From Stenotrophomonas maltophilia (lineage in GTDB: Bacteria; Pseudomonadota; Gammaproteobacteria; Xanthomonadales; Xanthomonadaceae), in assembly GCF_023518235.1 (NCBI RefSeq), contig NZ_CP090423.1:3427001-3491000 (forward strand): a stretch of DNA of 64,000 nt, written 5' to 3'. The notes beneath the pieces were generated by a model. It saw nothing but the letters and a program-made list of their open reading frames with translations, searched no databases and was not told where the DNA came from. Positions within the stretch are counted from its first letter, which is position 1. Each line of letters begins with the position of its first letter. Positions 26,996-36,256 of this stretch are shown piece by piece. Both the position numbers and the translations under genes were made by a program.

Positions 26996-29342
26996 CGCTG
27001 TGGCGTTGAACGCACCGGACCGGTTGCGGCGCTGGTGGCACTGGCTGGGCATCGCCTGGCTGGTGCTGCTGCTGGCGCTGGGCGCGCAGCAGTGGCACCT
27101 GTGGAGCCAGCAGTCGCGGATCGACACCGACATCCTCGCGTTGCTGCCGCAGGATGCGCATGACCGCCTGTTGAGCGATGTCACCCGGCGCATCGCCGAT
27201 GGCAGTTCGCGGCAGGTGGTGGTGCTGATCGGCAGCCAGGATGGCACTGCCGCCAAGCGCGCGCAGGCGGCGTTCGCCGCGGCGATGGCTGCCGATGCCA
27301 ACAGCGCGTTGCTGGTGCCCAGCGGGTCCATCGAGGGCTGGTTCGATGAGGCGCGCGCGTTCTACGCGCCGTACCGCGATCGCCTGCTGACTCCCAGCCA
27401 GCGCAACCAGCTGCAGAACAGCGAAACCGGGGCACTGGCCGAGCAGGCACTGGCCGCGCTGTACGGCCCGATGGGCGCGCCGCGCCTGACTGACTGGCGG
27501 CAGGACCCGCTGTCGCTGTGGCCGCAGTGGTGGCAGCAGCAGGCGCAGGGCTCAGGCCTGCGCCTGGGCGATGACGGCCTGCTCGAAGCCGAAGGCAAGC
27601 ATTGGGCGGCATTGCAGTTCGATACGCCGGGCTCGGCGTTCCAGCTCGATGGCGAGCGCCATCTTGATGGGCTGCTGGAACGTGCCGGGAAGGCGGCCAA
27701 GGCGGCCGCGCCGGAGCTGGAAATCCTGCATGCCGGTGTGCCGTTGCACGCCGAAGCCGCTGCCGTACAGGCCAACCGGGAGATCAACACCATCGGCTGG
27801 GGCTCGCTGGCGGCAGTGCTGCTGCTGGTGTGGCTGGCCTTCCGCTCGCTGCGCCCGATCCTGCTGGTGGCCGCCTCGCTGCTGATCGGCTGTGGTGTGG
27901 CGCTGGCGGTCACCGTGCTGGTGTTCGGCAAGGTGCACGTGCTGACCCTGGTGTTTGGTGCGTCGCTGGTGGGCGTGGCCGAGGACTACGGCATCCACTG
28001 GTTCGCCTCGCGCCAGGCCGAGCCGGCCGATCGCCGCTGGAAGCTGCTGCGGCACCTGCTGCCCGGCCTGTGGCTGGCCCTGCTGACCAGCGCGCTGGCC
28101 TATCTGGCGCTGGGCCTGGCGCCGTTCCCGGGCCTTCGCCAGATGGCGCTGTTCTCGGTGGTCGGCCTGGCTGCCGCGTTCCTCACGGTGATCTTCTGGT
28201 TCCCGTGGCTGGATGGTGGCGAGATCCGCCAGACCCGTTTCTCGCAGTGGCTGGGCAACACGCTGGAGCGCTTCCCGCGACTGCATGGCCGTCGCCCAGT
28301 GACGGTGTTCGTGGTGGCCGCGCTGGCGCTGTCCGCGCTCGGCATCGCGCGCCTGCACAGCAACGACGACCTGCGCAGCCTGCAGTCTTCGCCGCCGGCG
28401 TTGATGGCCCAGCAGATCCGCCTGAGCCAGCTGCTGGGCATGCCCAGCCCGGCGCAGTTCTACCTGGTGCAGGGCGCCGATGCGGCGCAGCTGCTGCAAC
28501 GCGAAGAGGTACTGACGACGCGCCTGCGTGCGCTGGCCGATGACAAGCGCATCGGCGGCTACCGGGCGATCAGCGACTGGTTGCCGTCGCCCGCGCGCCA
28601 GCAGGCCGATGCAGCGCTGACCGCGAAGGTGGAACCGGGCGTGCTGTCGGCCGTGTCCGAGGCGGTGGGCGAACCGCTGCAACGACCGGACTTCGCCAGC
28701 GCACCGCTGACCGCCGAAGCCTTCCTCGCCTCGCCGGCGTCGCAGCCGTTCCGCCATCTGTGGGTGGGTGCGGTGGGCGGTCAGATGATCAGCGTGGTGA
28801 TGGTCGATGACCTGTCACGCGCCGATGCACTGACGACCCTGCGTGGTGCGGCCGAGGGCCTGCCGGGCGTGCGCTGGGTGGATCGCACCGCCGATTTCTC
28901 GCAGCTGCTCGGCCACTACCGCAAGCTGATGGGTGGGCTGCTGCTGGTCGGCATCGTGCTGGTGTTCGGCGCGCTGTGGCTGCGCTACCGCCGCCAGGCC
29001 TGGCGCGTGTTCGCGCCGACCCTGATCGCCGGTGCGCTGACCCTGGGCCTGCTGGGCCTGTTCGGCCAGCCGCTGCAGTTGTTCAACGTGCTGGCGCTGA
29101 TGCTGCTGCTGGGCATGGGCATCGACTACGGCATCTTCCTGATCGAGCACCGCGGTGATGCCAGCGCGTGGCTGGCGGTTTGCGTGGGTGCGGCCAGTAC
29201 CTGGCTGTCGTTCGGCCTGCTGGGCCTGTCGCAGACTCCGGCGCTGCGCGCCTTCGGCCTGACCCTGCTGTTCGGCATCGGCCTGGTCTGGCTGATCTCG
29301 CCGCTGTTCCGGCCACCGCCGCACGACATGCCGCCGGCCTGA
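26973..29342 (+). CDS. MMPL/RND-family exporter (aryl polyene)
   Basis: A 789-residue inner-membrane transporter with two repeats, each a periplasmic loop plus about six helices. The key Asp-Tyr motifs of the family are GVAEDYGIHWF in the first half and GMGIDYGIFLIEHRG in the second. It is the likely flippase for the polyene lipid. It overlaps the LolA-like gene by 23 bp and is followed by a 53-bp gap, the first real gap since the acyl carrier protein genes. Confidence 0.92.
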   Translation: MRHAALSDAVALNAPDRLRRWWHWLGIAWLVLLLALGAQQWHLWSQQSRIDTDILALLPQDAHDRLLSDVTRRIADGSSRQVVVLIGSQDGTAAKRAQAAFAAAMAADANSALLVPSGSIEGWFDEARAFYAPYRDRLLTPSQRNQLQNSETGALAEQALAALYGPMGAPRLTDWRQDPLSLWPQWWQQQAQGSGLRLGDDGLLEAEGKHWAALQFDTPGSAFQLDGERHLDGLLERAGKAAKAAAPELEILHAGVPLHAEAAAVQANREINTIGWGSLAAVLLLVWLAFRSLRPILLVAASLLIGCGVALAVTVLVFGKVHVLTLVFGASLVGVAEDYGIHWFASRQAEPADRRWKLLRHLLPGLWLALLTSALAYLALGLAPFPGLRQMALFSVVGLAAAFLTVIFWFPWLDGGEIRQTRFSQWLGNTLERFPRLHGRRPVTVFVVAALALSALGIARLHSNDDLRSLQSSPPALMAQQIRLSQLLGMPSPAQFYLVQGADAAQLLQREEVLTTRLRALADDKRIGGYRAISDWLPSPARQQADAALTAKVEPGVLSAVSEAVGEPLQRPDFASAPLTAEAFLASPASQPFRHLWVGAVGGQMISVVMVDDLSRADALTTLRGAAEGLPGVRWVDRTADFSQLLGHYRKLMGGLLLVGIVLVFGALWLRYRRQAWRVFAPTLIAGALTLGLLGLFGQPLQLFNVLALMLLLGMGIDYGIFLIEHRGDASAWLAVCVGAASTWLSFGLLGLSQTPALRAFGLTLLFGIGLVWLISPLFRPPPHDMPPA

Positions 29343-29395
29343 CCCCGCCTTCCGGTTTTCTTCTCTTCCTCTGATCGAGCAACAAGGACGCCCCG

Positions 29396-30646
29396 ATGAG
29401 TACTGCTGTGGATGCTGTCGAACGCACTGAAATCCTGATCATCGGCGCGGGCCCGGCCGGCTCCGTCGCCGCGGCGATGCTGCGCCAGCAGGGCCGCCAG
29501 GTGCTGATGCTGGAGCGCCAGCAGTTCCCGCGCTTCTCAATCGGCGAAAGCCTGCTGCCGCAGAGCATGGAGTACATCGAAGCGGCCGGGCTGCTGCAGG
29601 ACGTGGTCGAGGCCGGTTTCCAGTACAAGAACGGTGCCGCCTTCGTGCACGGCGAGGCACGCACCGCGTTCGATTTCAGGAAGAAGTTCTCGCCCGGCTG
29701 GGGCACCACTTACCAGGTGCAGCGCGCCGACTTCGACAACGTACTGGCACGCGGTGCCGAGCGCATGGGCGCCACGCTGCGCTTCGGCGATGAAGTGCTG
29801 TCGGTCGAACCCGGTGAACAGCCGGCGGTGAACGTGCGCCGACCGGATGGCAGCGAGTACCGCATCGAAGCCGACTTCATCCTCGATGCCTCCGGCTTCG
29901 CACGCCTGCTGCCGCGCCTGCTGCAGCTGGAGTCGCCGTCCAACTTCCCGGTGCGCGGCGCGATCTTCTGCCACGTGCGCGACAACATTCCGGCCGAAGC
30001 GGACTTCGACCGCAACAAGATCCTGATCACCACCCACCCCGAGCACATCGACGTCTGGTACTGGACGATCCCGTTCTCCAACGGCTGCTGCTCGCTGGGC
30101 GTGGTCGCCGAGCCGTCGTTCTTCGAACGCTACGAAGGCGACGATCTGCAGAAGCTGCAGGCCATCGTCGGCGAGGACCCGAACCTGACCGGGCTGCTGG
30201 CCAATGCCGAATGGGCGGTGCTGCCGGTGCGCCGCATCACCGGCTACTCGGCCAATGTCAGCTCGCTGTGGGGCCCGGGCTATGCGCTGCTGGGCAACGC
30301 CGGCGAGTTCCTCGATCCGGTGTTCTCCTCCGGCGTCACCATCGCCTTCAAGTCTGCGCAGCTGGCCAGCGACTGCCTCAAGCGCCGCTACGCCGGTGAA
30401 ACCGTGGACTGGGAGGCGGAGTTCTCCAGGCCGCTGCGCGCGGGCGTGAAGACCTTCCGCCGCTTCGTGGAAAGCTGGTACCAGGGCGGCTTCCAGAAGA
30501 TCATCTACCACCCGCAGCAGCAGCCGGAAGTGCGCAACATGATCAGTTCCATCCTGGCCGGATACGCCTGGGACACCAACAACCCGTATGTGGCCGACGA
30601 AAGTGGCCGCCGCATGCGCGTGCTGGAGCAACTGTGCAGCGCGTGA
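29396..30646 (+). CDS. FAD-dependent halogenase-like oxidoreductase (aryl polyene)
   Basis: A 416-residue flavoprotein. The FAD fingerprint is IIGAGPAGSVAAAML (residues 15-29), followed by GESLLPQ. The segment WYWTIPF at 221-227 resembles the WxWxIP motif of flavin-dependent halogenases. Xanthomonadins of Xanthomonas are brominated aryl polyenes, so a halogenase in this cluster fits. Related geranylgeranyl-reductase-like oxidoreductases share the fold, and a desaturase or hydroxylase role cannot be excluded. An RBS (AAGGACG) precedes the ATG. Confidence 0.82.
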   Translation: MSTAVDAVERTEILIIGAGPAGSVAAAMLRQQGRQVLMLERQQFPRFSIGESLLPQSMEYIEAAGLLQDVVEAGFQYKNGAAFVHGEARTAFDFRKKFSPGWGTTYQVQRADFDNVLARGAERMGATLRFGDEVLSVEPGEQPAVNVRRPDGSEYRIEADFILDASGFARLLPRLLQLESPSNFPVRGAIFCHVRDNIPAEADFDRNKILITTHPEHIDVWYWTIPFSNGCCSLGVVAEPSFFERYEGDDLQKLQAIVGEDPNLTGLLANAEWAVLPVRRITGYSANVSSLWGPGYALLGNAGEFLDPVFSSGVTIAFKSAQLASDCLKRRYAGETVDWEAEFSRPLRAGVKTFRRFVESWYQGGFQKIIYHPQQQPEVRNMISSILAGYAWDTNNPYVADESGRRMRVLEQLCSA

Positions 30647-31191
30647 TCGTCCGCACCGTGGCCCTGCTGCTGTGCCTGCTGCTGGCCGCCTGTGCTGGCC
30701 GCATGCCCAAGCCGCAGGTGGAACTGCCGCCGCTGCGCCTGTCGCCGGCCAGCCTGCCGGCGCCGCTGGCGTTGCAGCAGCAGCTGCATTTCCGTTTCGG
30801 CAGCCATGAACGCGACCTCGATGCGCTGCTGGAAGCCGATGCACAGCAGGTGCAGCTGGCCGTGCAGGCGATGGGCCAGACCGGCGTGCGCCTGCAGTGG
30901 GATGGCCAGCGGCTGACCCAGCAGCGCGCGCCGTGGCTGCCGCCGCAGGTGCGCGCCGAGCGTGTGCTGGACGACCTGCAGTTCGCGCTGTGGCCGACCG
31001 CCGCCATCGCCGCCGCGATACCGGCCGGCTGGCAGGTCAGCGATGACGGCCAGCAGCGCAGCCTGTCGCGCGATGGCGTGGTGTGGTTGCAGCTGCAGCG
31101 CCTGGACGATGGCAGCGTACAGCTGGACAACCGCGCCGAAGGCTATGCGCTGCGCATCGAATCGATCGACATGGCCGGGCAGGACCGATGA
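30634..31191 (+). CDS. DUF3261 lipoprotein (aryl polyene)
   Basis: A 185-residue lipoprotein. The signal peptide ends in the lipobox LLAAC (Cys near residue 20). The mature part is strand-rich and fits the DUF3261 family, which is restricted mostly to aryl-polyene type clusters. It probably receives the lipid-linked polyene from the LolA-like protein at the outer membrane, as LolB does in lipoprotein sorting. This is an inference. It overlaps the flavoprotein gene by 13 bp. Confidence 0.83.
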   Translation: MQRVIVRTVALLLCLLLAACAGRMPKPQVELPPLRLSPASLPAPLALQQQLHFRFGSHERDLDALLEADAQQVQLAVQAMGQTGVRLQWDGQRLTQQRAPWLPPQVRAERVLDDLQFALWPTAAIAAAIPAGWQVSDDGQQRSLSRDGVVWLQLQRLDDGSVQLDNRAEGYALRIESIDMAGQDR

Positions 31192-32372
31192 GTGCACCGA
31201 TCTACCTGAACGACCTGGGCGTGGTCTGCGCGATTGGCGAAGGCCGTGCCGCGGTGGCGTCGGCGCTGTTCGCCGATGCACCGGGCGGGCTCAGCGACAA
31301 CGACCACCTGCTGCCGGGGCGCACCCTGGCGCTGGGCGAAGTACGCACGCCGCTGCCGGCGCTGGAGGATCTGCCGGTCGCCCTGCGCGGGCGCAACAAC
31401 GCGCTGCTGGAGGTGGCACTGGCGCAGATCGCGCCGGCGGTGAGCGCCGCCATCGCCCGCCACGGTGCCGAGCGTGTGGCAGTGGTGCTGGGCACCAGCA
31501 CTTCGGGCATCGGTGAATCCGAGCAGGCCCTGCGCACCCACGCCGAACAGGGACTGTGGCCGCAGGGCTTCGACTACGCCCAGCAGGAAATGGGCACCGC
31601 CGCGCAGTTCGTGCGCCAGCGTAGTGGCGCCCAAGGCCCAGCCTGGACCCTGTCCACCGCCTGCTCTTCCAGTGCCAAGGCGCTGATGTCGGCTGCGCGC
31701 ATGCTGCGCGCCGGCATCGTCGATGCGGTCATCGCCGGCGGTGCCGACTCGTTGTGCCGCTTCACCGTGGCCGGCTTCAGCGCGCTGGAATCGGTGTCGG
31801 CGTCGCGCTGCAATCCGTTCTCGCAGCACCGCGCCGGCATCAATATTGGCGAAGGCGCGGCACTGTTCCTGCTCACCCGCGAGCCGGGCCCGGTGTGCCT
31901 GGCCGGGTGGGGCGAATCGGCCGATGCCCACCACATGTCCGCGCCCGACCCGCAGGGGCTGGGTGCCATCGACGCCCTGCAGCAGGCGCTGCAGCGCGCC
32001 GGCTGGGCGGCTGGTGAAGTGGACTACGTGAACCTGCATGGCACCGCCACCGGCCACAACGATGCGATGGAAAGCCTGGCGGTCTCGCAGGTACTTGGCA
32101 CGGGTGTGCCGGCCAGCTCGACCAAGCCGCTGACCGGGCACACGCTGGGTGCCTCGGGTGCGATCGAAGCTGCGCTGTGCTGGATCCTGCTGGCCGAGAA
32201 TCCGCAGCAGCAGTTGCCGCCGCACTGGTGGGACGGTGTGGCCGATCCGGCGCTGCCGGTGCTGCCGCTGGTCGCGCCCGATACCCGCCTGGCGCAGCCG
32301 CCGCGAAGGGTGCTGAGCAATTCGTTCGCCTTCGGCGGCAGCAATGCCGTGCTGGCGCTGGAGCGTCGATGA
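31188..32372 (+). CDS. 3-oxoacyl-ACP synthase 1 (aryl polyene)
   Basis: A 394-residue condensing enzyme of the FabB/FabF class with the complete triad: Cys in STACSSSAKAL (about 161), His in NLHGTATGHND (about 284) and His in KPLTGHTLGASGA (about 315). It extends the polyene chain with malonyl-ACP. The order ketosynthase, dehydratase, ketoreductase, ketosynthase that begins here matches the end of known aryl-polyene clusters (ApeO, P, Q, R types). It overlaps the upstream stop by 4 bp. Confidence 0.93.
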   Translation: MSAPIYLNDLGVVCAIGEGRAAVASALFADAPGGLSDNDHLLPGRTLALGEVRTPLPALEDLPVALRGRNNALLEVALAQIAPAVSAAIARHGAERVAVVLGTSTSGIGESEQALRTHAEQGLWPQGFDYAQQEMGTAAQFVRQRSGAQGPAWTLSTACSSSAKALMSAARMLRAGIVDAVIAGGADSLCRFTVAGFSALESVSASRCNPFSQHRAGINIGEGAALFLLTREPGPVCLAGWGESADAHHMSAPDPQGLGAIDALQQALQRAGWAAGEVDYVNLHGTATGHNDAMESLAVSQVLGTGVPASSTKPLTGHTLGASGAIEAALCWILLAENPQQQLPPHWWDGVADPALPVLPLVAPDTRLAQPPRRVLSNSFAFGGSNAVLALERR

Positions 32373-32824
32373 ACACGCTGTACGCAATCGAAGAAGTGGT
32401 GCCGCACCGCCAGGACATGTGCCTGCTGGAGCGCATCACCCAGTGGGACCAGGACGCCATCGAGGCCGAACTGGTGGTGCCCGAGGCCGGCCTGTTCGTC
32501 GAGGACGGCCAGGTGCCGGCGTGGGTTGGCATCGAATACATGGCGCAGGCCATCGCGGCCTGGGCCGGCTGCCGTGCACGCGCGGCCGGCAAGCCGCCGC
32601 AGCTCGGTTTCCTGCTCGGCAGCCGCCGCTACAGCAGCCCGCGCAGTGGCTTCCCCAGTGGCACCCGCCTGCGCGTACAGGCGCGCTGCGAGCTGTTGGG
32701 TGACAATGGATTGGGGATGTTCGCCTGCCGCATCCTGGCAGGCGAGGACGAATGGGCGACAGCCAACGTGTCGGTGTTCGAACCGGCCGACGCGATGGCC
32801 TATCTGGAGAGTGGACAGGCATGA
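32369..32824 (+). CDS. hot-dog 3-hydroxyacyl-ACP dehydratase (aryl polyene)
   Basis: A 151-residue single-domain protein with VVPHRQDMCLLERI at the start and PAWVGIEYMAQAIAAWAG near residue 50, the FabZ-like helix. It would dehydrate the 3-hydroxyacyl intermediate to the conjugated double bond. It is the second dehydratase module of the cluster besides the ligase-fused one. It overlaps both neighbours by 4 bp. Confidence 0.87.
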   Translation: MNTLYAIEEVVPHRQDMCLLERITQWDQDAIEAELVVPEAGLFVEDGQVPAWVGIEYMAQAIAAWAGCRARAAGKPPQLGFLLGSRRYSSPRSGFPSGTRLRVQARCELLGDNGLGMFACRILAGEDEWATANVSVFEPADAMAYLESGQA

Positions 32825-33552
32825 CAGGGAATCGAAGCGTGCTGGTGACCGGCGCCAGCCGGGGCATCGGCCGGGCCATCGCGCTGCGCATCGCGCGTGA
32901 TGGCTTCGACGTGGTGGTGCATTGCCGCAGTCGCGTGGACGAGGCACAGGCCGTGGTGGCCGAGATCCAGGCACTGGGCCCGCAGGCCCGCGTGCTGGTT
33001 TTCGACGTGGCCGACCGCGAGGCCGCACGCGCCGCGCTGGAGGCCGATGTGGAAGCGCACGGCGCGTACTACGGCGTGGTCTGCAATGCCGGCATCGCCC
33101 GCGATGGCGCCTTCCCGGCACTGTCGGCGGACGATTGGGACCAGGTCATCCACACCAATCTGGATGGCTTCTACAACGTGCTGCACCCGTTGATCATGCC
33201 GATGGTGCGGCGGCGCAAGCCGGGCCGCATCGTCACCCTGTCGTCGGTGTCCGGCCTGGCCGGCAACCGCGGGCAGGTCAACTACAGCGCCGCCAAGGCC
33301 GGCATCATCGGTGCCACCAAGGCGCTGGCGCTGGAACTGGCCAGCCGCCAGATCACCGTCAACTGCGTGGCCCCGGGCCTGATCGAGACCGAAATGCTCA
33401 ACGACGAAGTGGTTGAACACGCGCTCAAGCTGATTCCCGCCGGCCGCGTCGGCCGTCCCGACGAAGTGGCGGCCACGGTGGCGTTCCTGCTGTCCGAACC
33501 GGCCGGCTACATCACCCGCCAGGTGATCTCGGTGAATGGAGGCATGCTCTGA
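32821..33552 (+). CDS. 3-oxoacyl-ACP reductase, FabG type (aryl polyene)
   Basis: A 243-residue short-chain dehydrogenase. The NADPH motif TGASRGIGRA (9-18), NAG near 86, the catalytic Ser in SSVSG and the Tyr-xxx-Lys in YSAAK (about 157-161) are all present. It reduces the 3-oxo group after each condensation. It overlaps the next ketosynthase gene by 1 bp. Confidence 0.94.
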   Translation: MTGNRSVLVTGASRGIGRAIALRIARDGFDVVVHCRSRVDEAQAVVAEIQALGPQARVLVFDVADREAARAALEADVEAHGAYYGVVCNAGIARDGAFPALSADDWDQVIHTNLDGFYNVLHPLIMPMVRRRKPGRIVTLSSVSGLAGNRGQVNYSAAKAGIIGATKALALELASRQITVNCVAPGLIETEMLNDEVVEHALKLIPAGRVGRPDEVAATVAFLLSEPAGYITRQVISVNGGML

Positions 33553-34790
33553 TGGCCGCCGATCGTCGCGTGGTGGTGACCGGTGCGTCCGCGATCAGTC
33601 CGCTTGGCCATGACTGGCCGACCATCGAGGCGCACCTGCGCAGCTGCCGCAACGCGGTGCGCGCGATGCCCGAATGGGACGTCTATGCCGGGCTGAACAC
33701 CAAGCTGGCCGCACCGGCACAGGACTTTGAACTGCCACCCAACTACAACCGCAAGACCACCCGTTCGATGGGCAAGGTCGCGATCATGTCGGTGCGCGCC
33801 ACCGAAGTGGCGTTGCGCGAGGCCGGCCTGCACGAACATCCGGTGCTGCGCAGTGGTCGTACCGGCGTGGCCTACGGTTCCTCATCCGGCAGCGACGAGG
33901 CCACCGGCGAATTCGGGCGCATGCTCAACGAGTTCACCACCGAGGGCATCAGCGCCACCACCTACCTGAAGATGATGAGCCATACCGCGCCGGTCAACAT
34001 CGGCGTGTTCTTCGGCCTGTCCGGGCGTGTCTACACCACCTCCAGCGCCTGCACCTCGGGCAGCCAGGGCGTGGGCGCGGCCTATGAAGCGATCCGCAGC
34101 GGCAAGCAGACGGTGATGGTGGCCGGTGGCGCCGAGCAGCTCGATGCCACCGCTGCGGCGGTGTTCGACACCCTGTTCGCCACCAGCGTGCGCAACGATG
34201 CACCGCAGAGCACGCCGCGCCCGTTCGATGCCGACCGCGATGGCCTGGTGCTGGGCGAAGGCGCCTGCACGCTGATCCTGGAAGACCTGGAACATGCACA
34301 GGCGCGCGGCGCCACCATTCTCGCCGAGGTGGTCGGCTACGGCACCAACAGCGATGGCCAGCACGTCACCCAGCCCAGCGCCGACACCATGGCCCAGGCG
34401 ATGCGCCTGGCGCTGGAAGATGCCGGCCTGGATGCGGCGCAGATCGACTACGTCAACGCCCACGGTACGGCCACCGACCACGGCGACATCGCCGAGACCC
34501 AGGCCACCGCGCAGGTGTTCGGCAGCCGCGTGCCGATCAGCTCGCTGAAGAGCTATGTCGGCCACATGCTCGGCGCCTGTGGTGCGTTCGAGGCCTGGCT
34601 GAGCATCGAGATGATGCGTGCCGGCTGGTTTGCGCCCACGCTGAACCTGGCCGAGGTCGACCCGCGCTGCGGCCAGCTGGACTTCATCACCGGCCCGGGC
34701 CGCGAACTGCAGGCCGAGTACGTGATGAGCAACAATTTCGCCTTCGGCGGCATCAACACCTCGCTGGTGTTCCGCCGCTGGCGCGAATGA
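33552..34790 (+). CDS. 3-oxoacyl-ACP synthase 2 (aryl polyene)
   Basis: A 412-residue FabF-like condensing enzyme, with the active-site Cys in SSACTSGSQGVG (about 165), His in NAHGTATDHGD and His in KSYVGHMLGACGA. It is distinct from synthase 1 in sequence. In known systems one ketosynthase starts on the aryl acid and the other extends; which does which cannot be read here. It closes the tightly packed operon. The next gene starts 58 bp later with its own ribosome binding site. Confidence 0.93.
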   Translation: MAADRRVVVTGASAISPLGHDWPTIEAHLRSCRNAVRAMPEWDVYAGLNTKLAAPAQDFELPPNYNRKTTRSMGKVAIMSVRATEVALREAGLHEHPVLRSGRTGVAYGSSSGSDEATGEFGRMLNEFTTEGISATTYLKMMSHTAPVNIGVFFGLSGRVYTTSSACTSGSQGVGAAYEAIRSGKQTVMVAGGAEQLDATAAAVFDTLFATSVRNDAPQSTPRPFDADRDGLVLGEGACTLILEDLEHAQARGATILAEVVGYGTNSDGQHVTQPSADTMAQAMRLALEDAGLDAAQIDYVNAHGTATDHGDIAETQATAQVFGSRVPISSLKSYVGHMLGACGAFEAWLSIEMMRAGWFAPTLNLAEVDPRCGQLDFITGPGRELQAEYVMSNNFAFGGINTSLVFRRWRE

Positions 34791-34848
34791 TCCACCGCGT
34801 CACCGCACCGTTCCCGTTACCCCGCACCCTCGACAAGGAGATGTTTCG

Positions 34849-35289
34849 ATGCGCCGTACCCTGATGATCGCCGCTGCCACCGCGCTGCTGGCCCTGAGCT
34901 CCACCGCCTCCGCACGCGATACCCGCGTCGAGCAGTCCCTGCAGGAACTGGTCAGCTCGCAGGCCGCCAAGGACGCCGGCATCGACGGCAGCGTGCGCTT
35001 CTACCTGGCCGGCCAGCCGGTCAGCGTGCAGCAGCGCCTGGGCGAAGACGTGACCAACAAGAAGACCAACGCCGCCAACAAGAGCGATGCCGAGGCCTGC
35101 CGCTGGGTCGCGCTGTCGGCGCTGCGCGCGCTGCAGGATGGCGCCAGGTCGCGCGGCGCCAACGCCGTGGTCGACATCGTCAGCTACTACAAGAAGAACG
35201 AGTTCAAGAGCAGCACCAACTATGAGTGCTGGGCCGGCACCTTTGTCGCCGGTGTGGCGCTGAAGGGCACCTACGCCAAGGTCAAGTAA
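34849..35289 (+). CDS. secreted protein of unknown function, often labelled excinuclease
   Basis: A 146-residue protein with a signal peptide (LMIAAATALLALSSTASA). The mature part has two Cys (EACRWVALSAL and YECWAG) and a RGANAVVDIVSYY segment that loosely resembles the core of YbjQ-type proteins. Homologues are often labelled excinuclease ATPase, but there is no Walker motif or zinc finger, so that name is not supported. It lies just after the aryl-polyene operon with a clear AAGGAG site and may belong to the same transcript. Confidence 0.75.
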   Translation: MRRTLMIAAATALLALSSTASARDTRVEQSLQELVSSQAAKDAGIDGSVRFYLAGQPVSVQQRLGEDVTNKKTNAANKSDAEACRWVALSALRALQDGARSRGANAVVDIVSYYKKNEFKSSTNYECWAGTFVAGVALKGTYAKVK

Positions 35290-35297
35290 GCCATCGC

Positions 35298-35322
35298 CAT
35301 CCCCGACCGCCGGTCGGGGATG
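35298..35322. other. perfect hairpin between two secreted-protein genes
   Basis: CATCCCCGACC and its complement GGTCGGGGATG flank a 3-base loop. It stands 9 bp after one stop and 20 bp before the next start. It lacks a T tract and may protect the mRNA end or act as a weak terminator. Confidence 0.5.
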
Positions 35323-35341
35323 CCGTCCACAGGGGGACACC

Positions 35342-35845
35342 ATGAAATCGATGCTCGTCGCGGCCCTTGCCGCGGCTTTCTGCTGCGTGCCTGCACGGTC
35401 CGCGCACGCCGCCGATGCAACACCCATCCGCATTGCCGCCGAGGTACCGTACCGGGCCGAGGTCGGCGGCGAGCTGATCCGGCAGGAATGCGAATTCGGC
35501 CGCGACCTGAGCAGCAGCATCGTGCGCCATGCCGGTGGCCGGGTGGTGGTTGCCGCACCCGGCGAAGACGCTGGACGCCGCCTGGACATCGTTGTGACCA
35601 AGGCGCACGCCGCCGGCGGGGGCGCCATTTCAGGGCCGAAGTGGGGGCGCATCTATGGCGAACTGAAGGAAGATGGCCGCGTGGTCGGCAATTTCAGTTT
35701 CAAGCGCACCACCAGCCGGCCCTTCACCTTCCGCGCCTGCACCACCCTGAAGCGGGTGGCCGAGGCACTGGGCGGCGATGTGGCGCGCTGGCTGGAAAAC
35801 CCCACGCTCGATCCGCTGATGACCGAAGAGATCGCGGCCAACTGA
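35342..35845 (+). CDS. secreted protein of unknown function
   Basis: A 167-residue protein with a signal peptide (ALAAAFCCVPARSAHA). The mature part holds two Cys that could bond (RQECEFG and FRACTTL) and a strand-rich pattern (RLDIVVTKAHAAGGGAISGP, VVGNFSFKRTTSRPFTF). No family is recognised. It follows the previous secreted-protein gene by 52 bp in the same direction. Confidence 0.7.
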   Translation: MKSMLVAALAAAFCCVPARSAHAADATPIRIAAEVPYRAEVGGELIRQECEFGRDLSSSIVRHAGGRVVVAAPGEDAGRRLDIVVTKAHAAGGGAISGPKWGRIYGELKEDGRVVGNFSFKRTTSRPFTFRACTTLKRVAEALGGDVARWLENPTLDPLMTEEIAAN

Positions 35846-35889
35846 GCGCGTGGCGTTGCCTGAACGCCGCCGCCACATTGCTGAACCCT

Positions 35890-35960
35890 GCCGGGGAAAC
35901 ACCGTCGATCGCGCCGCCATCCTCGGCTGACGGCTTTCCCCGGTGTCGGCTTTCCGACAC
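35890..35960. other. two nested hairpins in an intergenic gap
   Basis: CCGGGGAAA pairs with TTTCCCCGG at distance, and right after it GTGTCGG pairs with CCGACAC around a short loop at 35943-35960. No gene fits between 35846 and 35990. This may be the end of the upstream transcript. Confidence 0.4.
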
Positions 35961-35995
35961 AATCACGGCTCTTCCCGGGTTATCGTCCCGTGGAC

Positions 35996-36256
35996 ATGCA
36001 CGCCTACGTCTATAAAAGCCAACTCAAGCCGGACACCTACGTCTACGTTCCCCGACGCGATGATTTCAGCGCGCTGCCTTCGCCGCTGCTCCGCTCGCTG
36101 GGCACGCTCACCTTCGTCCTGGATGTGGCCCTGGATGCCCAGCGCCGCCTGGCCCAGGCTGACCCGGACAAGGTGCGCAGCGAAATGAGCGAGCGTGGCT
36201 TCTATCTGCAGGTGCCGCCGTCGGTGGCCAGCCTGATGCCGCGCCACTATGACTGA
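35996..36256 (+). CDS. YcgL-domain protein
   Basis: An 86-residue protein of the YcgL/UPF0745 family: [20 protein letters not shown] at the start and [11 protein letters not shown] near the end. The function is unknown. The ATG at 35996 is chosen because the family starts directly with this strand; a GTG two codons earlier is possible. It overlaps the ankyrin gene by 8 bp. Confidence 0.85.
   Translation: MHAYVYKSQLKPDTYVYVPRRDDFSALPSPLLRSLGTLTFVLDVALDAQRRLAQADPDKVRSEMSERGFYLQVPPSVASLMPRHYD

Noticed and set aside
34849..35289. Excinuclease ATPase subunit
   Set aside because: The protein is a small secreted one without Walker or zinc motifs; the label used for homologues is not supported.
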